Shown piece after piece: positions 26,221-36,719 of a stretch of 64,000 bases of DNA (positions are counted from its first letter, which is position 1; each line of letters opens with the position of its first letter). The translations under genes were made by a program, and so were the position numbers. A model generated the notes under the pieces. The model was not told the origin of the DNA. It did no database searches and saw only the letters and a list, made by a program, of their open reading frames with translations. This stretch comes from Nitrosomonas sp. (GTDB taxonomy: Bacteria > Pseudomonadota > Gammaproteobacteria > Burkholderiales > Nitrosomonadaceae): positions 1-64,000 of the forward strand of contig NZ_JAKFWH010000043.1 of NCBI RefSeq assembly GCF_021731985.1, given 5' to 3'.

Positions 26221-26571
26221 CTAGCCATGATGAATCATTCCGGGCAGGCGTTCCCGGCCACCGATGATATGGAAATGCAAATGCAATACTTCCTGGCCAC
26301 CTACACGGCCGGTATTGATAATGGTGCGGAAGCCATCTTCGCAGCCTTGTTCTTTTGCCAATTTCTGTGCCAATAATAGCATTTTACCTAATAAAATCTG
26401 ATGATTATCTTGAACATCGGCGAGTGAATCAATATGCAGCTTAGGAATCAGCAAGAAATGAACAGGTGCAACGGGGTTGATGTCATTAAAGGCAATAATT
26501 TCTTCATCTTCATAGATTTTATTAGAAGGAATTTCTCTTCTTGCAATTTTGCAAAAAATACAGTTATCCAT
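26221..26571 (-). CDS. hinT: HIT family nucleotide hydrolase (HinT)
   Basis: Small purine nucleoside phosphoramidase of the histidine-triad family. The N terminus DNCIFCKIARREIPSNKIYE and the catalytic triad in EVLHLHFHIIGG (HxHxH) are both present. 116 residues, full length. It sits between hisE and tatA, a common betaproteobacterial arrangement; no mechanistic link to histidine synthesis is known. Confidence 0.95.
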   Translation of the reverse strand: MDNCIFCKIARREIPSNKIYEDEEIIAFNDINPVAPVHFLLIPKLHIDSLADVQDNHQILLGKMLLLAQKLAKEQGCEDGFRTIINTGRVGGQEVLHLHFHIIGGRERLPGMIHHG

Positions 26572-26574
26572 TTT

Positions 26575-26901
26575 TTAATCCGTTGTTCGTGATGCTTTTT
26601 CCTGAATACCCGATACACCTTCGCGTCTTTCCAGCTCTTTCAAAACATCATCCGGCGTAAGTCCATGGTAGGCGAGTAATACTAGGCAATGAAACCACAA
26701 ATCTGCTGTTTCATAAATAACCTGTTCTGCATTACCATCTTTCGAAGCCATCAATGTCTCAGCAGATTCTTCCGCTATTTTCTTGAGTATTTTATCTTGC
26801 CCGCCATGAAGCAGCTTGGCTACGTATGAGCTGTTTGCATCGGCTGATTTACGTGATTCAATGGTTTCTGCCAGGCGGCGAAGAATAGTTATGTCACTCA
26901 T
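26575..26901 (-). CDS. hisE: phosphoribosyl-ATP pyrophosphatase
   Basis: Second step of histidine synthesis: removes pyrophosphate from phosphoribosyl-ATP. 108 residues of all-helical MazG-like fold. Conserved segments are [32 protein letters not shown] and [18 protein letters not shown]; the Glu/Asp residues there bind magnesium. It overlaps the hisI stop by four bases, so the two consecutive steps are translationally coupled as separate proteins rather than fused. Confidence 0.95.
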   Translation of the reverse strand: MSDITILRRLAETIESRKSADANSSYVAKLLHGGQDKILKKIAEESAETLMASKDGNAEQVIYETADLWFHCLVLLAYHGLTPDDVLKELERREGVSGIQEKASRTTD

Positions 26902-27287
26902 TTATTGTAGATTTCTTCCGGATCTTTAATAACGGGAGCTGCGATGATCCACTCATTACCTTCCAGTCTCTGAAAGAAACAATTGTGTCTGCCGGTATGG
27001 CAGGCAATTCCTCCAATTTGTTCCACGATGAGAAGCAGTACATCTTCATCACAATCCAAATAGATATCTTTTATTTTTTGAATGTGACCAGATTCTTCAC
27101 CTTTATGCCAAAGTTTTTTGCGCGAACGTGACCAGTATACTGCTTCACGTTTTTCTACCGTCAGCTTAAGTGCATCCCGGTTCATCCACGCAACCATAAG
27201 AATTTTACCACTATCCGCTTCCTGAGCGATCACTGGTATCAGTCCATCTTCAGACCAGTTGATTTTGCTAAGCCAGGTATCAGGCAT
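26898..27287 (-). CDS. hisI: phosphoribosyl-AMP cyclohydrolase
   Basis: Third step of histidine synthesis: opens the adenine ring of phosphoribosyl-AMP. The catalytic Cys pair is in [10 protein letters not shown], with zinc and magnesium residues in [11 protein letters not shown]. The core begins [20 protein letters not shown] and VAWMNRDAL. The frame is open upstream to 27410, inside hisF, but homologues start near [11 protein letters not shown], so ATG 27287 is chosen, giving 129 residues. Confidence 0.93.
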   Translation of the reverse strand: MPDTWLSKINWSEDGLIPVIAQEADSGKILMVAWMNRDALKLTVEKREAVYWSRSRKKLWHKGEESGHIQKIKDIYLDCDEDVLLLIVEQIGGIACHTGRHNCFFQRLEGNEWIIAAPVIKDPEEIYNK

Positions 27288-27342
27288 AAATAAATTAGGA
27301 CTTTTTAGAGTTATGTTACAAATTCCGCCAACAATTCTAACA

Positions 27343-28116
27343 CTATAACCGTACTTCAATACCATGCTGTGCCATATACTGTTTGGCTTGCTGCACGGTA
27401 AATTCGCCATAGTGAAAGATACTAGCTGCTAATACAGCATCTGCATGTCCTTGCAGAATGCCTGCAACCAAATGATCCAGATTGCCAACGCCGCCGCTGG
27501 CAATAACCGGTATATCAACCGCATCTGAAACAGCGCGGGTCAAGGCGATATCAAAACCGTTACGTGTGCCATCTCTATCCATGCTGGTGAGTAAAATTTC
27601 ACCGGCTCCCAGGGATTGCATTTTTTTTGCCCACTCAATGGCATCAATACCGGTTACTTTGCGTCCGCCATGGGTAAAAACCTCCCAGCGTGGCGACTCT
27701 CCGGCTGAGCTAACTTGCTTGGCATCAATCGCCACAACGATGCATTGAGAACCGTAATGATCTGAGGCATCGGCAACCAGTTGCGGATTCAGTACTGCCG
27801 ATGTGTTGATGCTAACTTTATCAGCGCCGGCATTGAGTAACCGGCGAACATCAGCAACCTGACGCACACCGCCGCCAACGGTTAACGGAATAAATACCTG
27901 CGCAGCGACTTCCTCAATGATATGCAGAATTAGATCGCGATTATCAGAGCTGGCTGTGATGTCCAGAAAAGTCAGTTCATCAGCGCCTTGTTCATCATAG
28001 CGGCGTGAGATTTCTACCGGATCACCTGCGTCACGTAATTCAACAAAGTTAACACCTTTAACAACACGTCCATTGGTTACATCCAGACATGGAATAATAC
28101 GTTTAGCGAGGCTCAT
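27343..28116 (-). CDS. hisF: imidazole glycerol phosphate synthase, cyclase subunit
   Basis: Uses ammonia supplied by HisH to make imidazole glycerol phosphate and AICAR. A beta/alpha barrel of 257 residues with catalytic Asp in [15 protein letters not shown] and in [15 protein letters not shown]; phosphate sites are TVGGGVR and IASGGVGNL. The open frame extends to 28176 but family members start at [12 protein letters not shown], matching ATG 28116. hisA lies upstream in the same operon. Confidence 0.96.
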   Translation of the reverse strand: MSLAKRIIPCLDVTNGRVVKGVNFVELRDAGDPVEISRRYDEQGADELTFLDITASSDNRDLILHIIEEVAAQVFIPLTVGGGVRQVADVRRLLNAGADKVSINTSAVLNPQLVADASDHYGSQCIVVAIDAKQVSSAGESPRWEVFTHGGRKVTGIDAIEWAKKMQSLGAGEILLTSMDRDGTRNGFDIALTRAVSDAVDIPVIASGGVGNLDHLVAGILQGHADAVLAASIFHYGEFTVQQAKQYMAQHGIEVRL

Positions 28117-28185
28117 CAGTTTTAAAAACCGGTTGTGAGAATAAGGGGGATGAATTGTAATAATCTTCAGTTGCAAGGGCTTATT

Positions 28186-28941
28186 TTATGAGATACCGGT
28201 ACTCTTACTCAGTTTGTCAGCCAAAATCTGGGCTTCCTTGAAATCCAGCGAACCTTCATAGATAGCGCGGCCGGTAATTGCACCTATAATACCCTCTGAT
28301 TCAATTTCGCACAGTATGTGCACATCATCAATATTGGTAATCCCGCCGCTGGCAATGATTGGTATGGTTAATTCTCTGGCCAATTCAACTGTGGCCTTGG
28401 CATTGATGCCGCTGAGCATGCCATCTCTGCCGATATCGGTGTAAATAACCGCTTCTACGCCGTAGCCTTCAAATTTTCTTGCCAGATCGACTACGTCATG
28501 CCCGGTTATTTTAGACCAGCCATCAACAGCAACCTTGCCATCTTTTGCATCCAATCCAACCATAATCTGGCCCGGGAAGGCATTGCAAGCATCTTGCAAG
28601 AAACCGGGAATTTTAATCGCTGCAGTACCAATAATGATGTAGGTGATACCATTGTCCAGATAACGTTCGATTGTATCGAGATCACGAATGCCGCCGCCCA
28701 GTTGAATTGGAATCTGGTTATTAATGGCTCGCACAATTTCACATATTGCTGCTTCATTTCTTGGTTTGCCGGCAAATGCACCGTTTAAATCGACAAGATG
28801 AAGTCTCCTCGCACCTTGGCTTAACCAATGTGTTGCCATTTCACTGGGTTCTTTGGAAAATACGGTCGCATCTTCCATAACGCCTTGTTTGAGACGAACA
28901 CAGTGTCCATCTTTGAGATCTATTGCAGGAATAATCAGCAT
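28186..28941 (-). CDS. hisA: ProFAR isomerase
   Basis: Fourth step of histidine synthesis, an Amadori rearrangement of the ProFAR ribose. A beta/alpha barrel of 251 residues related to HisF. The catalytic Asp residues are in [18 protein letters not shown] and [13 protein letters not shown]; phosphate sites are QLGGGIRD and IASGGITN. Full length and in frame with the his operon, 69 bases from hisF. Confidence 0.96.
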   Translation of the reverse strand: MLIIPAIDLKDGHCVRLKQGVMEDATVFSKEPSEMATHWLSQGARRLHLVDLNGAFAGKPRNEAAICEIVRAINNQIPIQLGGGIRDLDTIERYLDNGITYIIIGTAAIKIPGFLQDACNAFPGQIMVGLDAKDGKVAVDGWSKITGHDVVDLARKFEGYGVEAVIYTDIGRDGMLSGINAKATVELARELTIPIIASGGITNIDDVHILCEIESEGIIGAITGRAIYEGSLDFKEAQILADKLSKSTGIS

Positions 28942-28989
28942 GGCTTAATCAGAGTTAATAGTTGATTAATAGAGTCAATTTATTACTTT

Positions 28990-29640
28990 CTAGTTTTGGA
29001 AATGGGGTGTCCATTTGGCAAAATTACTTAATAAGGTTAATCCTGCCAATTGGCTTTTTTCTGGATGGAACTGTACAGCGAAAATATTATCTTTTGTAAC
29101 AGCACAAGTAAATGGGAAAGGATAATTGCTTCGTGCTGCGATTGATGCGGAATCAGTGGTCTCGACATAATAACTGTGCACGAAATAAAAACGCGCATCT
29201 TCTGCGATACCTTCCCATAAAGGGTGTTCGATAGCCTGATAAACTTGATTCCAGCCCATATGCGGTACTTTAAGTTTTTGTCCGTCTGCTGTCGTCATGG
29301 CCGTGGCAGGAAAGTGCACGACCTTGCCAGGCAGGATATTTAAACCTTTCACATGTCCTTCCTCACTTTCTTCAAACAACATTTGTAAGCCGATACAGAT
29401 GCCAAGAAACGGTTTGTGAACAGCTGCTTCCATGACGGCTTCACGTAATCCACGAATTTCCAGCTCATGCATGCAATTGCGCATGGCGCCTTGTCCTGGT
29501 ACGACGACACGTTTGGCTTTCCGCACGATATCCGGATCGCTGGTGACTGCAATCGAGGCAGCCGGTGCAACATGTTCAAACGCTTTCTGTACGGAACGTA
29601 AATTTCCCATTCCATAATCAACAATTACGATATCAGTCAT
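28990..29640 (-). CDS. hisH: imidazole glycerol phosphate synthase, glutaminase subunit
   Basis: Class I glutamine amidotransferase that feeds ammonia to HisF. The nucleophile Cys is in FLGICIGLQMLFEESEEG; the His and Glu of the triad are in FAVQFHPEKSQLAGL. The N terminus IVDYGMGNLRSVQKAFEH and VVPGQGAM are typical. 216 residues, full length. Located between hisB and hisA. Confidence 0.96.
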   Translation of the reverse strand: MTDIVIVDYGMGNLRSVQKAFEHVAPAASIAVTSDPDIVRKAKRVVVPGQGAMRNCMHELEIRGLREAVMEAAVHKPFLGICIGLQMLFEESEEGHVKGLNILPGKVVHFPATAMTTADGQKLKVPHMGWNQVYQAIEHPLWEGIAEDARFYFVHSYYVETTDSASIAARSNYPFPFTCAVTKDNIFAVQFHPEKSQLAGLTLLSNFAKWTPHFQN

Positions 29641-29666
29641 ACAATGATGTGGTTAAACAAGGTTAC

Positions 29667-30254
29667 TTATAAAGTGCCTTTGGTGGATGGAATAATCCCG
29701 CTTGCCGCTGAATCATGTTCTATAGCCATGCGCAACGCACGCCCAAACGCTTTAAACACGGTTTCAGCCTGATGGTGCGCATTCGTTCCGGAGATATTGT
29801 CGATATGCAGCGTTATCAAGCCATGATTAGTGAATCCCTGAAAAAATTCATGGATGAGATCGACATCAAAATCACCAATACGCGCCCGGACAAAATCAAC
29901 ATTGAATACCAAACCGGGACGCCCGGATAGGTCTATGACTACACGTGACAACGCTTCGTCAAGCGGTACGTAGGCATGCCCATAGCGGCGCAATCCTTTT
30001 TTGTCCCCTACTGTTTTGATAAAGGCTTGGCCAAAAGTAATGCCAATATCTTCCACCGTGTGATGTGCATCGATATGCAAGTCACCTTTGGCAATAATTT
30101 CAAGATCTATCATGCCATGGCGAGCAATCTGGTCGAGCATATGATCCAGAAAAGGCACGCCTGTTTCCAGAACAGATTTGCCTGTTCCATCCAAGTTCAG
30201 ATTGATGCTGATCTGAGTTTCCAGCGTATTTCGTGTAACTTGTGCCCGGCGCAT
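29667..30254 (-). CDS. hisB: imidazoleglycerol-phosphate dehydratase
   Basis: Dehydrates imidazole glycerol phosphate to imidazole acetol phosphate. 195 residues, the monofunctional form without the phosphatase domain. Two manganese-binding repeats are seen: [16 protein letters not shown] and [18 protein letters not shown]. The N terminus [14 protein letters not shown] and [13 protein letters not shown] are typical. Follows hisC. Confidence 0.96.
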   Translation of the reverse strand: MRRAQVTRNTLETQISINLNLDGTGKSVLETGVPFLDHMLDQIARHGMIDLEIIAKGDLHIDAHHTVEDIGITFGQAFIKTVGDKKGLRRYGHAYVPLDEALSRVVIDLSGRPGLVFNVDFVRARIGDFDVDLIHEFFQGFTNHGLITLHIDNISGTNAHHQAETVFKAFGRALRMAIEHDSAASGIIPSTKGTL

Positions 30255-30295
30255 AGAATAAAATCTTTGATTAATACAAGGAATTTGAGTGGATT

Positions 30296-31381
30296 TTAAA
30301 CTGATTCACTCAGTATGGTGTGTAATGTTGTGCAAAATTGAGAGTTTTCATCGGGTGTACCTACCGTTACACGCAAACAATTTTCTAATAATGGATGTGT
30401 GCCATCAAGATTCTTGATGAGTATCTTGCGTTGCTTAAGTGCCTGAAAGATTTGGCTGGCTGCATGGATACGAAACAAAATAAAATTAGCGTCCGAAGGA
30501 TATACCTCAATATTTGCTATTGTACCAAGAAATGTTCTCATTTTTGTGCGTTCCGACTTGATCGCTTCCGCTTGCTCTGATAATACTGCGGTATGGTGCA
30601 ATACCTTCTCAGCAATTAATTGCGTCATTATGCCAATATTATAAGGCAAACGCACCTTTTCCAGTTGCACTAACCATTCAGACCGGCCGATTAATAGCCC
30701 CAGTCTTAGGCCGGCCAATCCTGACTTGGACAGTGTCCGCATTAACAATAGATTGGGGTGCTGGGCTAGTTTATCCATAAAGCTTGCATCAGCAAATGCA
30801 TGGTAAGCTTCATCGACAACAACAATGCCAGAAGTTGCCTGAATAATGCTTAAAATAGCTGCGGGGTCAAATAAATTTCCGGTTGGATTGTTAGGATAGG
30901 CCAGGAAAATGACGGCAGGTTTATGTTCTGCAATTGCGGCTAACATGGTTCCCAAATCGAGCGAGAAATCTTTTTGTAAAGGTATTCCAACATATTGAAT
31001 GTTTGCGAATGCGGCGATCATTTTGAACATGACAAATGCAGGCTCAACACTCATTAATACTGCACCAGGCCGAGCTAGTGCCATGGCAATGATCTGGATG
31101 ATTTCATCCGATCCATTACCTAGCAGGATATCCATGTCATCGGAAATAGCCAAAGCCTGACGTAATGTTGCTTTAAGTTGAGCGGCACTTGCATCGGGAT
31201 AGCGGTTTACCGGCGCATTTGCCGTTAATTGTGCAATTTCGTCACGTATTACGAGTGGTAACGGGTATGGGTTCTCCATCGCGTCCAGCTTGATCATGCC
31301 TGTTGCAGGCGGTACATGATAAGCGGAAAGCGCGAGAATTTCCGGACGGATAATTTGATCGGGATGATAAAAATTAGGCAT
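30296..31381 (-). CDS. hisC: histidinol-phosphate aminotransferase
   Basis: Pyridoxal phosphate enzyme transferring an amino group to imidazole acetol phosphate. 361 residues, fold type I. The cofactor Lys is in [27 protein letters not shown] and [12 protein letters not shown] are the other hallmark blocks. It is the first gene of the his run in the window; no hisD or hisG is present here, so those lie elsewhere. Confidence 0.94.
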   Translation of the reverse strand: MPNFYHPDQIIRPEILALSAYHVPPATGMIKLDAMENPYPLPLVIRDEIAQLTANAPVNRYPDASAAQLKATLRQALAISDDMDILLGNGSDEIIQIIAMALARPGAVLMSVEPAFVMFKMIAAFANIQYVGIPLQKDFSLDLGTMLAAIAEHKPAVIFLAYPNNPTGNLFDPAAILSIIQATSGIVVVDEAYHAFADASFMDKLAQHPNLLLMRTLSKSGLAGLRLGLLIGRSEWLVQLEKVRLPYNIGIMTQLIAEKVLHHTAVLSEQAEAIKSERTKMRTFLGTIANIEVYPSDANFILFRIHAASQIFQALKQRKILIKNLDGTHPLLENCLRVTVGTPDENSQFCTTLHTILSESV

Positions 31382-31481
31382 AAATGCCTAGTTTAACTCA
31401 ATACAGGTTGAAAAGTTAAAATTGTCATTGGGAGTCGATTACACTGACGACGGTAGATCGCACTGTTGATCCTTGATCCTT

Positions 31482-32366
31482 CTAAGCTACCAACTCTTGG
31501 GCCAGTGTGAGAAATTCGCTTTGACACCCATGGACTTTCTCATGCGCCGCGTTAGCTTCCAATTCATTGATTCCTAGGCTTCCCATGAGTATTGTCGTGT
31601 CGACATAGGGGCAGCCATCAGTCAACATAGGATTTTGTAGTAACCGATTGGCAACGGCGATCAGCTTGACGTAAGACGCATGTTTCCCAGAGTAATCCGG
31701 GAAGTGTTGTTCAGCTACGGTGATTGCAATCTCTTCCGGTAAATTCCATGATTTGATCAGATACATGCCAATTGTATCATGTGTGATACCGAAAACCTGT
31801 AACTGGAGTGAGCGCGCATCCTGCCCCGGATAGCGAGTAACCAAATCATTTAGATAAGAGAATTCTTTAGGGTAGAGATGCCCAAATAATAGATATCCAA
31901 AATTGTGGAATAACCCGCTGAGATAAATAAGCTCACAGTTTATAAGGTTTTTCTTTGTCATGATATGACAGAGTTCGCGGCATAATGCGGCGCATTCCAA
32001 TGTTTGGCTCCAGATACGAACACGGCCCAGTGCGCCATGATTGGGTAGCTTGAGACAACCCGACGAGGCAATACTCATCGTAAGATTGAGTGCAGTATTA
32101 AAACCTAATACCAAAGATATGGCATGATGGACAGAAGTAATCCGGTTGCCGTAGCCAAAAATAGACATGCGGGCATACTTTAGAATAAAAGCTGCCAAAC
32201 TGGGGTCTTTTTCAATTAAGCCGGTGAGTTGTTCTAGATTCGCATCGGGATTATTACGTAGCTTCAAAAGTTCGCGAGCAGTCTCTGGAAATGGAGGAAT
32301 TTGCCCAGCTTGCTCTAGGATACTGCGGAAGTTCTGGCTGAATTCCAGCTTGTTAAAAATCAACAT
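31482..32366 (-). CDS. HDOD domain protein
   Basis: A 294-residue protein made of one HDOD domain, a catalytically dead relative of the HD phosphohydrolases used in signalling. The N-terminal QIPPFPETARELLKLRNNPD and DPSLAAFILKYARMSIFG are diagnostic, as are SVHHAISLVLGFNTALNL and LSGLFHNFGYLLFG; FHNFG stands where a metal-binding HD would be. No output domain is attached. It faces the same way as hisC but is separated from it by about 100 bases. Confidence 0.88.
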   Translation of the reverse strand: MLIFNKLEFSQNFRSILEQAGQIPPFPETARELLKLRNNPDANLEQLTGLIEKDPSLAAFILKYARMSIFGYGNRITSVHHAISLVLGFNTALNLTMSIASSGCLKLPNHGALGRVRIWSQTLECAALCRELCHIMTKKNLINCELIYLSGLFHNFGYLLFGHLYPKEFSYLNDLVTRYPGQDARSLQLQVFGITHDTIGMYLIKSWNLPEEIAITVAEQHFPDYSGKHASYVKLIAVANRLLQNPMLTDGCPYVDTTILMGSLGINELEANAAHEKVHGCQSEFLTLAQELVA

Positions 32367-32529
32367 TAATCCGATCTCAAGATTTTAGTTTAGGGTGTAG
32401 TGCTTACTCAACTCTGCTTTTTGCGAGCTTTTGCACTACAAGAAATTTCGTTGAAAAGCGATGGCTAAAACTATGAGAAAATTTGCCGAATTTGATATCG
32501 GCATTATTTTCGTTTTCTTTACTAAAAAT

Positions 32530-33717
32530 TTATAATAAACGACTCATATCACCAGCACTAAACCCGATAAGGGATTCAGAAAAGTTTTTTCCAAAAGCAA
32601 TGACCTTAAACAATTCACCCATTTCAGCAGGGCTGATCAGTTTTTGCAGTTGACTGGATTGTGGCAAAAAGCTGTTCGTATCTTCTGCGGGTGTTTGTGC
32701 AAGGATTCCGGTAATGCCGCAATTAATCAAAAAATAAGCTTGGGTGGTATAACCTAAAAGTGGTAATCCGCTATCTTCCGCAGCCTGAGTGATTGCACTA
32801 AAATCAACATGGCTGGTGATATCTTGCAGGCCAGGCAGGTAAAACGGATCATCATGTGCATAATGCCGGTAGTGGCACATCAGTGTGCCTTGATTGCGCT
32901 GGGGATGATAGTACTCGCTACGGCCAAAACCATAGTCAATCAATAGAATGACGCCTTGTTGTAAGATGCTTGTCAGGCTACGCATAAAGTGGCCAGCGGT
33001 AAGATTAATTTCGCTTACATAGGAATAGGCTAAGCGATTGTCCGGATTGATCTGAGGCAGTAACTGTCTGGCACTGTGACTGAGTTCTGCATGATTAATA
33101 GGGCGATCTTGCCAGGCAAACTGATTGTTTTGCCAAGTAACACCGCGTTCAAACAACTCATTATTATGCCACGTCACAATATGGACGGGCATTGCATCCA
33201 GCACTTCATTGGCGAGAATGGTGCCAGTAAATTGAGCGGGTAATTGCTCTAACCATTCGATTACCTGCACAAGGTGCGGCGCTTTATTGGTGAACAGTGC
33301 TTGTTGCCGCTGCCGGAGTTCGGCACTGACTTCCAGAATAAAATATTTTCCAGGTAAAGCATTGGATTTTTCCAATTCGAGCAGTATATCCAGTGCCAAT
33401 CTTCCGGATCCGGCACCAAATTCGAGAATATCAGCGTGTTTAATTTGTTGGGAAATCTGTAAAACCTGTAATGCCAATGTGCGGCCAAACAACGAAGAAA
33501 TTTCCGGTGCCGTGACAAAATCACCCGCGCTGCCCAGTTTGGTTGCTCCGCTACTGTAATAACCCATTCCCGGTGCATACAACGCCAGATTCATAAACTG
33601 CTCAAATGAAATCCAACCGCCCGCTGCATGAATTTTATCGCGAATTAACGTTTGTACAGCGTGACTGTGAGCCAGTGCGATTTCACTGGCAGGCGGCAAG
33701 GTGGCATGTAAAGACAT
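32530..33717 (-). CDS. class I SAM-dependent methyltransferase, MidA/DUF185 family
   Basis: Member of the family that includes mitochondrial NDUFAF7, which methylates an arginine of complex I; the bacterial substrate is not established. Conserved parts are FMNLALYAPGMGYYSSGATK, GDFVTAPEISSLFGRTLA, ILEFGAGSGRLALDIL (SAM site) and ILANEVLDAMPVH. The frame is open to 33900, but MSLHATLPPASE (ATG 33717) fits the family start, giving 395 residues and leaving about 85 bases before the divergent pteridine reductase. Confidence 0.88.
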   Translation of the reverse strand: MSLHATLPPASEIALAHSHAVQTLIRDKIHAAGGWISFEQFMNLALYAPGMGYYSSGATKLGSAGDFVTAPEISSLFGRTLALQVLQISQQIKHADILEFGAGSGRLALDILLELEKSNALPGKYFILEVSAELRQRQQALFTNKAPHLVQVIEWLEQLPAQFTGTILANEVLDAMPVHIVTWHNNELFERGVTWQNNQFAWQDRPINHAELSHSARQLLPQINPDNRLAYSYVSEINLTAGHFMRSLTSILQQGVILLIDYGFGRSEYYHPQRNQGTLMCHYRHYAHDDPFYLPGLQDITSHVDFSAITQAAEDSGLPLLGYTTQAYFLINCGITGILAQTPAEDTNSFLPQSSQLQKLISPAEMGELFKVIAFGKNFSESLIGFSAGDMSRLL

Positions 33718-33801
33718 AAGCAGGAATATTTCTTTGTGGTAAATTGCAAAAGTTGTCAATGAAACGAGCCATAGTTTAGCAGCACTTTGAAGGAGGCGTA
33801 T

Positions 33802-34542
33802 GTGCAAGGGAAAGTGATATTGGTTACTGGTGGCGCAAAGCGGGTGGGTGCCGCCATCTGCCGCAGGTTGCATGCACAAGGTGCCAGATTGGTTGTGCAT
33901 TACCGGTCTTCACTCGATGAAGCCAAGGTATTGTACGATGAATTAACTCAAAAGCGTCCCGATTCAGTGGCTTTGGTGCAGGCAGATCTGCTCGACACAG
34001 AATTATTGCCCGAATTGATCGAAAAGGCAGCCAATCGGTTCGGGCAACTGGATGTATTGATTAACAACGCCTCGAGTTTTTTCCCGACACTACTTCAGCA
34101 CTGTACGCTGGAAGATTGGGACGATCTGGTTGGCAGCAATCTTAGGGCGCCACTGTTTTTATCCCAAGCGGCAGCTCCATTTCTGAAAGTGCAACGTGGC
34201 TGCATCGTGAATATCGTCGACATCCATACCGAACGGCCATTAAAGAATTACGTAATCTACAATGCTGCCAAAGGCGGGCTATTATCACTGACCAAGTCGC
34301 TGGCCGTGGAAATGGCGCCCGACGTGCGTGTCAATGGTGTTTCGCCAGGGCCTATTTTATGGCCGGAAGATGGGGAGTGGGCCGACGAAGCGGCGCGCCA
34401 ACATATTATCGCCAGTACACTGCTCAAACGCTGCGGCGAACCGGATGATATTGCCAAAACAGTGCAGTTTCTGATTGTCGATGCCCCTTATATCACCGGG
34501 CAGATTATTGCTGTGGATGGCGGGCGCAGTATTCATTTGTAA
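33802..34542 (+). CDS. pteridine reductase, short-chain dehydrogenase family
   Basis: NADPH-dependent reductase of the SDR family, close in form to FolM/pteridine reductases that reduce dihydrobiopterin or dihydrofolate. The cofactor motif is VTGGAKRVGAAICRRL, with Arg as expected for NADPH preference; the active site has YNAAKGG (YxxxK) and the family segment NNASSFFPT. AAGGAGG at 33790-33796 sits five bases before GTG 33802, so that start is chosen over the TTG at 33787. 246 residues. It faces away from the MidA gene. Confidence 0.88.
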   Translation: MQGKVILVTGGAKRVGAAICRRLHAQGARLVVHYRSSLDEAKVLYDELTQKRPDSVALVQADLLDTELLPELIEKAANRFGQLDVLINNASSFFPTLLQHCTLEDWDDLVGSNLRAPLFLSQAAAPFLKVQRGCIVNIVDIHTERPLKNYVIYNAAKGGLLSLTKSLAVEMAPDVRVNGVSPGPILWPEDGEWADEAARQHIIASTLLKRCGEPDDIAKTVQFLIVDAPYITGQIIAVDGGRSIHL

Positions 34543-34644
34543 AAACTAGACAACTACCTGTTCTGATCAGTAGTTATTTAATTGTGATCAGTAATGATAA
34601 TTAGTCTATTCTTTAGAAGTTTTGCATAGATTTTAGATATAAAA

Positions 34645-35688
34645 TCACAAGCCTAAATTTGATTTAATCGAGAAAATAGGAATAGATTCTGTCGTAGTTT
34701 TAGACTGTGATTCAGCTGAAGTTGCCTGCTCTTCAGGATTCCTTAAGGATTTTACAAAACAATACCCGGGGGAGGAATTAAGTGGATAAAGCGTATTTCG
34801 TCTGCGGATGAGTTCATGAAGAGACTGATTACGAATGTTTCCGATGCGTCCAAATCCCTCTCGCGCATCTGGGCAGACATAAATTTCACCAGTATTCTCA
34901 ACTGTAATCCCAAATCTGTAAATGCCACATTGCCCTGCTTCAGTTGCAGAAGTGAAATTTCGATCAGCATATTTGCGTCCTATAGCTCGCAATTTATCGG
35001 CTTGCTTTTCTACCAAAAAATTCCAAGTTAGATCGGCTTCACCAACCTTAACTGGTGAACGACAAGTATAAAATATCTGACGATCAGCACACCATTCATC
35101 TATCTCTGGTATAGAAGCCGCAGATTGAACGGAGACAACCGAATTAATTCCAACTCGAGAAATGATTCTGTTGTTATCAATCAGTGGCTCGTGGAAGTGC
35201 TCGACGAGTAAATCAAGGTTTCTTCGAATGCGAGCGAATACACCCTTCTTACCAACCATTGTTTCATAAATCTTTTCATCAAAGGAATCCACTTTGAGAT
35301 AAAGCGAAATATCCGCCTGTTTAAGGCGAATAATCTTTTCACGATCCAAGAAATGACCATTAGTATAAACTACTACCCAGAGACCAGATCGATTTGCTTC
35401 TTCGAGGATGCTCCAGAAATCTGGATCGGCTAATGGTTCACCTCGACCTGGCATAACTACAACCTTGGCACCGCAGTTCGCTGCTTGATTTATCAAGCGT
35501 TTCTTTTCGTCAACATTAAGCTCATTTGGTGAGGGTCTAAGGTTCTTCAATCCCACGAAACAATAAGGGCAACGGTAATTACATGCCGATGTCATGTTGA
35601 GGGCAAGATAAAAAATACCTTCTGGAGATGTTGTCTCCAATTCCCCTTGTGACCAATGATAACCTCGTAATGCAATAGTTAATGTCAT
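34645..35688 (-). CDS. radical SAM protein with short SPASM/twitch-like tail
   Basis: 347 residues. The iron-sulfur motif is CNYRCPYC (CxxxCxxC), followed by the SAM-binding MPGRGEPLADPDF and VVVYTNGHFL. The C-terminal part has CGIYRF, IYVCPDAREGFGRIGNI and SSPGYCFVKS, enough Cys for one extra cluster of the SPASM/twitch kind. Such enzymes usually modify peptides or small molecules. It is the last of five genes in one direction and overlaps its neighbour by four bases. Like the rest of that operon, it looks more AT-rich than the his genes. The substrate is unknown. Confidence 0.82.
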   Translation of the reverse strand: MTLTIALRGYHWSQGELETTSPEGIFYLALNMTSACNYRCPYCFVGLKNLRPSPNELNVDEKKRLINQAANCGAKVVVMPGRGEPLADPDFWSILEEANRSGLWVVVYTNGHFLDREKIIRLKQADISLYLKVDSFDEKIYETMVGKKGVFARIRRNLDLLVEHFHEPLIDNNRIISRVGINSVVSVQSAASIPEIDEWCADRQIFYTCRSPVKVGEADLTWNFLVEKQADKLRAIGRKYADRNFTSATEAGQCGIYRFGITVENTGEIYVCPDAREGFGRIGNIRNQSLHELIRRRNTLYPLNSSPGYCFVKSLRNPEEQATSAESQSKTTTESIPIFSIKSNLGL

Positions 35689-36719
35689 AGTTTAGTGTCA
35701 ATACTCCCAGTAGTATGAAGCAGAGTGGCATGGGGCTTCAATTCCTTGCCATCGCCAGAAACTCCATGAGCAATTGCAGACCAAGAAAAACCATTAGTAA
35801 TACAAATCTCTAAAAAACTTGTTAATTGCTGATCACTCAAGAGTTTTGTTTGATCAAATAACTGGTTCATGAATCGAACAACAGCCGGGTTAGTAAATTC
35901 ATAAGACTGTAGATTCTCAGCAAGATTTCTGGTTCCATTAAGATCTTGAGTTGTTTTATTACTCTTGTGTTCATGAAGCAAAGTGCGGTCATTTGCAAAT
36001 GCCACAATACCTCTACTATTTTTTTCCTCTTCAACATCGAATAATGCAAGGTAAAAAGGAATTTTCATGACGCGATGCACATCTAATTTACACAGTGTTT
36101 CGCCTGCTTTCTCATCATTTCTCAGTACTTCATCAATAAAGAAGTTGAGTGATTCGCTATATTCAGCATAAGGTACACTAGGATTCAATTCTTGAAGGAG
36201 ATTTTTAATTGATCTTTCATCGAGAAATATTAATTCAACCTCAAGTCGTTCCTGATATGTGTTTCTATGTTTAATAAGAATTTTCCTAAATTCCTCACAG
36301 AAATCGTTTGGCCAGTAGTCAGAGTAATTTTGATTTAAAGATTTCCGACTATATGTTCTCCATGGATGAGCTTTTAATGAGTATATTAGCGGAGTTGAAA
36401 GACAAAGCTTGACGCTTTTATTAGCAGTGCTCATTCTTTGGCAAATACGATCTTCAAACGATTTTAATCCTACAGTTATGGGTACAAAACCCAATTTCTT
36501 TTGTTGTGTGTTTTCGTCTTCATTTAACTTTCGGTTAGCTTCATCCAAACGAGCTGTTATTTTTTCTAATTCCGCCTTTTGTTCTATTTCCTCAGGTCTT
36601 TTTATGACAAACCAAAAAATAAAAGCAATAAAAGCGCCAATAAGAGCGCTAATTGCAGCCCAAAATAGTTCATTTACGCAAGTGGATTGCTCAAGAAGCT
36701 TGAGGTTTAAATGAAGCAT
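35685..36719 (-). CDS. membrane-anchored protein of unknown function
   Basis: 344 residues, family not recognised. An N-terminal helix (LFWAAISALIGAFIAFIFWF) is followed by a short coiled coil (EIEQKAELEKITARLDEANR) and a cytoplasmic domain of about 250 residues. The middle part loosely recalls phospholipase D-like sensor domains (NKSVKLCLSTPLIYSL, LEVELIFLDERS, RGIVAFANDRTLLHEH) but no HKD motif is present, so no such catalysis is claimed. The C-terminal tail is Gly/His/Thr-rich. One base overlaps the binding-protein gene and four bases the radical SAM gene, so it is an integral part of this operon. Confidence 0.7.
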   Translation of the reverse strand: MLHLNLKLLEQSTCVNELFWAAISALIGAFIAFIFWFVIKRPEEIEQKAELEKITARLDEANRKLNEDENTQQKKLGFVPITVGLKSFEDRICQRMSTANKSVKLCLSTPLIYSLKAHPWRTYSRKSLNQNYSDYWPNDFCEEFRKILIKHRNTYQERLEVELIFLDERSIKNLLQELNPSVPYAEYSESLNFFIDEVLRNDEKAGETLCKLDVHRVMKIPFYLALFDVEEEKNSRGIVAFANDRTLLHEHKSNKTTQDLNGTRNLAENLQSYEFTNPAVVRFMNQLFDQTKLLSDQQLTSFLEICITNGFSWSAIAHGVSGDGKELKPHATLLHTTGSIDTKL